Shown here piece by piece: positions 6,801 to 11,140 of a stretch of DNA of 11,140 bases. The notes beneath the pieces were generated by a model that was not told the DNA's origin, searched no databases, and saw nothing but the letters and a program-made list of their open reading frames with translations. Made by a program: the position numbers and the translations under genes. Position 1 is the first letter of the stretch. Each line of letters starts with the position of its first letter. Source of the stretch: Candidatus Wallbacteria bacterium (GTDB lineage Bacteria > Muiribacteriota > UBA6191 > JACPRK01); contig JACQFU010000071.1 in assembly GCA_016199905.1 (NCBI GenBank), forward strand, positions 1 through 11,140. The letters are read 5' to 3'.

Positions 6801-7193
6801 TCAGACGGCCCGCAGGATCCGCACATCGTAGGCAGCCAGTTGTTCGTCAGCGGTCAGCAAAGGCAGATCCTCGAGCTGAGACTGGGCCACCAAGAGACGG
6901 TCAAAGGGATCGCGATGATGGGCCGGCAGGGTGGCGACATGCAAGGCATGCATGAGGCCGACCGGCATCGCCTGCACTCCATCGCGCACAAGCCGTTCGA
7001 GAACGAACTTGTCAGGAGACTCGGGCAGCGTCAGGCGACCCAGGCCATGCTTGATTGCAATCTACCAGGCACTCGCCGCCGACAGGTACAGCGCGTTCGA
7101 CGGATCGGACATCAGTGAGCGGGGCGCGGCGCTAAGCTTCTCCGGCGCGGTCAGGCTCCAGAGCCACACGTGGGTGTCGAGCAGAATCCTCAT
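6801..7193 (-). pseudogene. vapC: VapC-type PIN-domain toxin, inactivated by an amber codon at the active-site Glu
   Basis: Translation from ATG 7193 gives the full PIN-domain layout, 130 codons, the normal VapC length. It starts MRILLDTHVWLW (Asp6, first metal ligand), continues to LYLSAASAW, and after a TAG at 7064-7062 (codon 44) resumes in the same frame with IAIKHGLGRLTLP. It then continues to LPAHHRDPFDRLLVAQ and LPLLTADEQLAAY (C-terminal acidic residues). The family motif here is SxWEIAIK, so TAG replaces the catalytic Glu, consistent with one GAG-to-TAG change. Intact VapC enzymes are Mg-dependent ribonucleases that cut tRNA or rRNA; this copy should be dead unless the codon is read through. 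An in-frame ATG at 6989 could yield only the C-terminal half. The ATG overlaps the antitoxin stop (ATGA). A sequencing error is an alternative explanation. Confidence 0.85.
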
Positions 7194-7431
7194 CGACGGC
7201 CCTCGAAGACACGCAACACGTCCTCCGGCAACGGATCGTCGAAGTCGTCGGAGACTTCGAACAGACCGCGGTCTCTCCCGAGCACGCGCCCCGTGGGGGA
7301 TGGATCCTCGTAGGGTACGAGACGCGCCACGGGCTTTCCGGACTTCGAGATGGAATCTGCTCCCCTTGCCGGACCGGCTTCAGCAGCCGGGAGAGTTGCG
7401 TCTTGGCCTCGTGTACATTGACTTGCTTCAT
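7190..7431 (-). pseudogene. Phd/YefM-type antitoxin, frameshifted
   Basis: From ATG 7431 the first 26 codons read MKQVNVHEAKTQLSRLLKPV then RQGEQI, the standard N-terminal DNA-binding half of prevent-host-death antitoxins. The family continuation (ISKSGKPVARLVPYEDP, then a toxin-binding tail ending DDPLPEDVLRVFEGRR) is in another frame. The join needs one extra base: only two bases (7352-7353) lie between the Ile codons where a full codon is expected. The gene length, 242 nt, is one short of 81 codons. Its restored stop TGA overlaps the toxin ATG by ATGA, the usual antitoxin-toxin coupling. A GGAG 10 nt before the ATG is a fair SD. As it stands, translation from 7431 would run on in the wrong frame to 7132. 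The N-terminal half could still bind DNA only if it folds alone. Confidence 0.82.
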
Positions 7432-7487
7432 GGCTGATCCGCTCCGGACAATCGCGCCTGGTCACTGGTCGGATAGCCGGACGCAAC

Positions 7488-7517
7488 CAGACTAAGTCTG
7501 ACATACTATTAGACTAA
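7488..7517. promoter_or_regulatory. Palindromic repeats upstream of the Phd-VapC unit, candidate operator
   Basis: A perfect 13-bp palindrome, CAGACTAAGTCTG (7488-7500), is followed by a second copy of the core AGACTAA inside TTAGACTAA (7509-7517), itself a 4+1+4 palindrome. The AGACTAAGT core is thus repeated in direct orientation, 21 bp start to start. The pair lies 57 bp upstream of the antitoxin ATG, in locally AT-rich DNA, the usual place for Phd-type autorepressor sites. A TAGTAT hexamer on the - strand (7503-7508) between the copies could be a -10 box, but no good -35 goes with it. Confidence 0.5.
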
Positions 7518-7640
7518 GTTCCCGCCCGCGCAACGTCATCGAACTGGAGAGCGATACCAAAGGGCTCAGGCGCGGGTTTCGACGGCGAGCCTATCCTCGA
7601 CTTGATGTAGAGTGCATCGCTCTCAACCCGCTTGTGCCCG

Positions 7641-8135
7641 ATGAAGAACACGATTGAGAATCCAACCGACTCGGCGACTCGAGAGCGCGAGGCGAGCGAC
7701 CCGTGCCGCTTTTCGCGCCGGCTCTCGATTGCCGCCGGGCTCGTGAACATCGTCGGCGTCCTGGTCTTCTCAAACGGGTTCACGAATGAGACGCTCAAGG
7801 GACTCTTCCCTCAGGCTTTCTCGAGCTTCGGCTTGATCTGCATCATGCTCTGGGGGCTGGCCTACATCGCCGCGGGAGTGCGACCGCCGAATCGATACCT
7901 CTATGCTGTCTTCGCGCTGGAGAAGGCTCTCTACGGCATGAGCTGGATCTGGTGGATGGCGACGTACGAGGCCAACCTTGCGACGGTGTTCCAGAAGTCG
8001 ATAACGGCTGGCCTGTTCTATGCCTCGTACGGCCTAACACTACTACGCAGCTTCACCACGGATGTCCCTTGCGGTATGTTACATCCAGCCGATATTCGTC
8101 GTAACATCAGCAGAGAAAATATGGCGGCGTCATGA
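7641..8135 (+). CDS. Small four-helix integral membrane protein, function unknown; altered C-terminus
   Basis: A protein of 164 residues from ATG 7641; a TTG at 7632 is possible, but the SD is weak for both. Residues 1-27 are polar and cytoplasm-like. Four hydrophobic segments follow at ~28-46, 61-80, 86-106 and 118-135. The motifs VFSNGFTNE (between helices 1 and 2), FGLICIMLWGLAYIA and FALEKALYGMSWIWW resemble a family of uncharacterised small bacterial membrane proteins I have seen, to which I attach no function. After residue 130 the sequence becomes hydrophilic and unlike a fourth-helix ending. That change coincides with the left end of an inverted repeat at 8031, which also supplies the stop codon. 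So the native C-terminus was probably replaced or read through into the element. The gene stands alone on the + strand, divergent from the Phd-VapC remnant. Confidence 0.6.
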   Translation: MKNTIENPTDSATREREASDPCRFSRRLSIAAGLVNIVGVLVFSNGFTNETLKGLFPQAFSSFGLICIMLWGLAYIAAGVRPPNRYLYAVFALEKALYGMSWIWWMATYEANLATVFQKSITAGLFYASYGLTLLRSFTTDVPCGMLHPADIRRNISRENMAAS

Positions 8136-8209
8136 CAACTTCGAAAAGCCGCTCTGCGAAACGATCCGTACCTGTTGGGGCTATAGAAGTTGCGTTGTAG
8201 TGCTAATCG
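8031..8209. repeat. 24-bp imperfect inverted repeat bounding a 131-nt AT-richer segment
   Basis: Left arm 8031-8054 and the reverse complement of right arm 8186-8209 agree at 18 of 24 positions (17 of 20 over the inner 20: TAACACTACTACGCAGCTTC). The DNA between them is visibly less GC-rich than both flanks and includes a perfect 7-bp inverted repeat, ATGTTAC / GTAACAT. The left arm contains GCCTAAC, which fits the RYYYAAC core of integron attC sites. The opposite arm has GCTAATC, one base off GTTRRRY. At 179 bp it is longer than usual attC sites. No target-site duplication is visible. It may be a degenerate attC, a MITE-like element or a structured 3' UTR. Confidence 0.45.
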
Positions 8210-8419
8210 ACTGGGCTTTCTGCTTCGGCTTCGCGTGGATCGCGTGGATGGCCCCGGCGGCGAAACTGGTTACGAGCTCCGTGTCCGGCGCCACGGCCGC
8301 GCGCCCCTGGGGCGTCTCCGAGAGGTAGGCCGACCAGGGTCGCACGAGCCGCGAGCGCATCCGGTAAGATTGGAGACGCCGGTAACCAAAGTTCTCACCT
8401 GCCAGGAACACCCTTCCGA
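8136..8419. other. Intergenic region with short repeats upstream of the second Kelch gene
   Basis: No complete gene is recognised. After the inverted repeat ends (8209) the DNA returns to high GC and is open in two overlapping frames, + to the TAG at 8326-8328 and - from ATG 8360. They share the same third-base positions, so codon bias cannot choose between them; probably a gene remnant. Two small features precede the next gene. One is a perfect 9-bp inverted repeat, GGCGTCTCC (8311-8319) and GGAGACGCC (8372-8380). The other is a direct repeat of CCGGTAA at 8361-8367 and 8379-8385. Either could be regulatory; no clear promoter is seen. Confidence 0.35.
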
Positions 8420-11031
8420 ATGAATGCAAGCACTCCGCTTGGCTCCTTCCGCCTGTGCACGACCCTTCCGGTGGCCGCGCCAGTCCTCGCGCTTGGGTCA
8501 GCCCCCGCCGTGGCGGCGCTCTCGATTGTCTCGTCGACCGCAACGACCGCGATCGTCTTTCAGCGCCAAACCGGGCTTCACGTTGAAGCGTTGGTCTCCA
8601 ACGCGGGCTCGAGCGATATCAGCCTGACCGCGTCCACGCTGAAGTTCTATGGTGTCGGAGGAGTCGATCGCTCCACCGACTACACCGTGGCCATCGCTCC
8701 GGACAACGCTGTCTCAATCTCGGTCGGAACGAGCGTGGTCCTCACGTTTACGGTAGCGGTGGCCTCGACTGCCAGAACGGGTCTCGTCACGATCCAACCG
8801 TTCGTCACCGGCGTCGACTCGGGGACTGCCGCGGTGTCCTCGGCCGTCAGAGCCCTCACGGCAGCGAGTTGGGTGGTCTCGCAGCCAGAGGTGTTCTGGG
8901 AACAGCTCTTCGCGAGCGGGGTCCCCGGCTCGCCGCCGGCCAGAAGCCTCGCGGCCATGGCTTTCGACGCCGCTCGCGGGCGCGCCGTGCTCTTCGGCGG
9001 TGCCGACGCGACCGACCAGGTCTTGAGCGATACGTGGGAGTGGGACGGCTCGAGCTGGCACGAGATGCATCCGGCGACCTCGCCCGTTCCGGACACGGGG
9101 GACGTGATGGCCTACGACCCCGTGCGCAAGCGCATCGTGCTGCTGGCCGACCCGCAGGACGCGAGCCACACGGCGAAGACCTGGGAGTGGGACGGCGCCA
9201 ACTGGACGGATCGGACCCCCGCGAGCAGACCCTCGTTGAGATACTCCCCGGTGTTCGAGTTCGACCCGGGCCTTTGCCAGGTGTTGATGTTCGGAGGGGA
9301 GCCGTTTGGAGGGCCGCCGCTCTTGACCGAGACCTGGGCGTGGAGCGACTTGGCCTGGACCCGCCTCAACCCCGCCACTTCGCCGCCGCCCCTGGCCAGG
9401 GCGGGTTGGCTCACGCTTCGGGCCAGAGCCACTCAGTCCTGTTTGCCGGGCGGCTGGAGGGCGACATCGTGCTCGATGGGACCTGGGACTGGAACGGCTC
9501 CGACTGGCGCCAACTGCTGCCCGCCGTTTCTCCGCCGAAGCGGGTCGACTTCCTGATGACCGGCTACTCGCCGGTGGCGAGGATCGTGGTCTACGGCGGC
9601 ACGGACCTGGCCGGGGCCAACCTCGACGACACCTGGGAGTGGACGGGGGCCAATTGGACGAGGATGTCTCCGCCGAGCTCTCCCAGCGCGCGCAAAGAGA
9701 TTGCGTTTGCCTATGACAGTTGGCGAGGCCGCGCGCTCCTGTTCGGCGGCTACCCTCGAATCGGCGACACCTGGGTCTACTCGCGCTCTGCCGCCACGCT
9801 CGGGGTCGTGGCGACCGAGACCACGACGGGAGTCGTGCCCCGCGGCCGAACCGGCCTCATGGTTACCGCGCGGGTCGTGAACGCGGGCGCCAACGCGGTC
9901 GGCCTCACCACCGCAACGCTGCGATTCCTGGGCGTCAATAGTGTCGATCGCTCCTCCGGCTACACCGTGTCCGCAGCCCGCTCCAACGCGAGCAGCCTGT
10001 CCGGCAACTCGAGCGCGCTCCTCACGTTCACCGTCGACGTCGCCTCGGGCGCCGCGGTTGGGTGGACGACGATCCAGGCGCTGGTCGGCGGAACCGACCT
10101 CGTCACCAACAGATCCTCGAGCGCCTCCGTGGCCGATCAGCCGGCCTCTTTCACCGTGACTGCCGGCCCGGCTACGCCGCCCGCGCTCGTCTTCGGCCGG
10201 CTCCAGGCCCCCGCCAGGGTCTCGGTCGACGAAACCTTCTTCGCCACCGTGGCGGTCGCCAATTCGGGCGAAACGACGGCCGCGGTGAGCTCGGCCGTGC
10301 TCGGGTTCCCGGGCGTGGGCCTATCCGCCAGCGCCCTGGCCGGCAACCCGTCTCAGCTAGGAGGGGGTGCCAGCGGCCGGTTCCGTTTCCGGATCGAGGT
10401 CCTCTCAGGTGCCGCGACGGGCGACCGTACGGCGACGCTGGCCCTGGTCGCGACCGCTGTACCCGGCGGTGAGACGGCAGGCCGCACGCAGCCACTGACG
10501 GGCACCGTGCGCGTTCTCTTGGCCGTGAGCCTCGGACTCGGCGCGGGCCCCAACCTCATATCTCTGCCGCTGGTTCCCGAGACCACGTCCGGCCAGAGGC
10601 TCGACTCGGCTGGCCTGATGCAGCTGACGAGCGCCACCGCCCTGGGACGCCTCCGCGCCGACCGCCGGTTCGAGTTCCTGCTACCGGGAACGACGCCGAT
10701 CTCGCTGGGATCGGGTGAAGCCTACGTGCTGCTCTGCCAGCCGCCCGCTCGCGCCGTGCGTCTGGAGGGCTTGGCCTGGCCCGACGCCGCCCGTTCTCAG
10801 ACCGTGAAGCCGCCGATTGCGGCAGTCGGCTACCCGTTCGTTCCGTCGGCCACGCTCGAAGACCTGCGTTCCGCCGCCGGCGCGTCCTACATCGTGGAAA
10901 CCCGCGTGGGCAGGGATGGCCGCAGCCGCTACGAAATCTACTTGCCTCCCACGACTCCCACGTCCAGTGCCCGTGCCGGAGCCGGCTACCTGCTGAACGT
11001 TCCTCTGGAGAAGACGTTGCGGTTTCCCTGA
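8420..11031 (+). CDS. Secreted-type Kelch/CARDB mosaic protein with two C-terminal N-L-I-S-L-P modules; frameshifted
   Basis: Starts at ATG 8420 with AGGAA 11 nt upstream. Allowing one frameshift near 9413, it encodes ~870 residues. Residues 1-33 look like a signal peptide ending APAVA-A. Residues ~34-150 are a CARDB-like beta domain. Residues ~155-455 are about six Kelch blades, each with LFGG- and DTWEWDG-like motifs, enough for a closed propeller. A second CARDB-like domain (~455-585) is a close copy of the first (TLRFLGVNSVDRSSGYTV against TLKFYGVGGVDRSTDYTV). A third beta domain covers ~587-700. Two tandem copies of the PNLISLPLVP-type module end the protein. The 5' part runs in frame to 9556 and the 3' part is open in another frame from before 9415 to 11031. 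It is likely a surface or secreted binding protein; ligand unknown. No sorting signal is seen at the C-terminus. It is related to the gene at 1121-4705 through Kelch and the terminal module, but lacks the peptidase. Confidence 0.82.
9405..9420 (+). other. Frameshift point in the Kelch/CARDB gene
   Basis: Blade similarity follows one frame up to ...LARAGWLT (codons to 9413-9415) and then the frame one base back, from ASGQSHSVLFAGR (codons from 9415-9417). Adding a single G near 9413-9415 would restore one continuous reading frame, so a 1-nt deletion or base-calling error is the simplest explanation. No slippery heptamer typical of programmed -1 frameshifting is present. Confidence 0.7.
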
Positions 11032-11140
11032 GCGCCCCCGGCCGGAAAGCCCGTCACGTCCGGCGCGAAGGAGACGATCGAGTTTGTCCGTCCGTTCGGA
11101 GAGGAGCTCGTGAGGGCGCTTCCCACGGGGGCCGCGGCCA
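11032..11140 (+). other. Window end: open, coding-like DNA without a visible start
   Basis: After the stop at 11029-11031 the same frame stays open to the window end with strong third-position G/C and reads SGAKETIEFVRPFGEELVRA. No ATG is present; GTG 11110 is the only candidate start. It may be the beginning of another gene or a former extension of the preceding one. Too short to identify. Confidence 0.2.

Noticed and set aside
7514..7620. - strand coding-like end (SDALYIKSRIGSPSKPAPEPF...) upstream of the antitoxin
   Set aside because: Reads plausibly as a gene tail, but there is no recognisable family and the rest of the frame is antisense to the membrane protein; not enough to call.
8031..8209. 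A firm call of an integron attC site
   Set aside because: Only one arm has a correct core, the site is too long, and no integrase or other clear attC is present in the window.
8181..8543. - strand open frame entering the second Kelch gene
   Set aside because: Its upstream part is antisense to the Kelch gene start. The 8209-8360 part shares third-base positions with a + frame, so neither can be preferred.
9405..9420. Programmed ribosomal frameshift
   Set aside because: No slippery heptamer or obvious stimulatory pseudoknot; a 1-nt deletion is simpler.

Overview
GC-rich DNA (high third-position G/C in the real genes) from a bacterium that is most likely Gram-negative. Support comes from a ProQ/FinO RNA chaperone (a mainly proteobacterial family) and from long secreted-type proteins built from Kelch, CARDB-like and PKD-like beta domains, as in soil/sediment lineages and metagenome bins. 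I cannot name the organism. There are no rRNA or tRNA genes, no transposase and no CRISPR array.

Layout. (1) 1-1124, + strand: the C-terminal part of a class I SAM methyltransferase with no N-terminus, continuing in the same open frame into an apparently complete GNAT N-acetyltransferase that has its own strong Shine-Dalgarno. (2) 1121-4705, +: a very large mosaic protein with partial Kelch propeller, PKD/Ig-like domain, an 'N-(L/I)-(I/V)-S-(L/V)-P' beta module, a carboxypeptidase-regulatory-like domain, a pro-region-like segment, a caspase-like clan CD cysteine peptidase domain with His and Cys in place, and a C-terminal beta tail. (3) 4814-6462, -: a ProQ/FinO gene, then a ribbon-helix-helix (RHH) antitoxin-like gene and a DUF6036-type nucleotidyltransferase as a tight two-gene unit. 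A 20-bp imperfect palindrome lies upstream of the RHH gene. (4) 6463-6800: gene-poor, with one short gene-end remnant on the - strand. (5) 6801-7431, -: a Phd/YefM antitoxin and a VapC-type PIN toxin that overlap by ATGA. Both are broken: a 1-nt deletion in the antitoxin and an amber codon at the conserved active-site Glu of the toxin. Palindromic repeats lie upstream. (6) 7641-8135, +: a small four-helix membrane protein whose 3' end runs into an AT-richer stretch bounded by a 24-bp imperfect inverted repeat (8031-8209). (7) 8420-11031, +: a second secreted-type Kelch/CARDB protein with a frameshift near 9413; it carries two tandem copies of the same C-terminal module found in gene 2.

Interpretation (inference): two related mosaic surface/secreted proteins flank a decaying accessory patch of toxin-antitoxin genes and fragments. 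No multi-gene system with a clear new function is evident. The most unusual items are the Kelch/PKD/caspase-like mosaic, the doubly inactivated Phd-VapC pair, the shortened nucleotidyltransferase with its palindrome, and the inverted-repeat element at 8031-8209.
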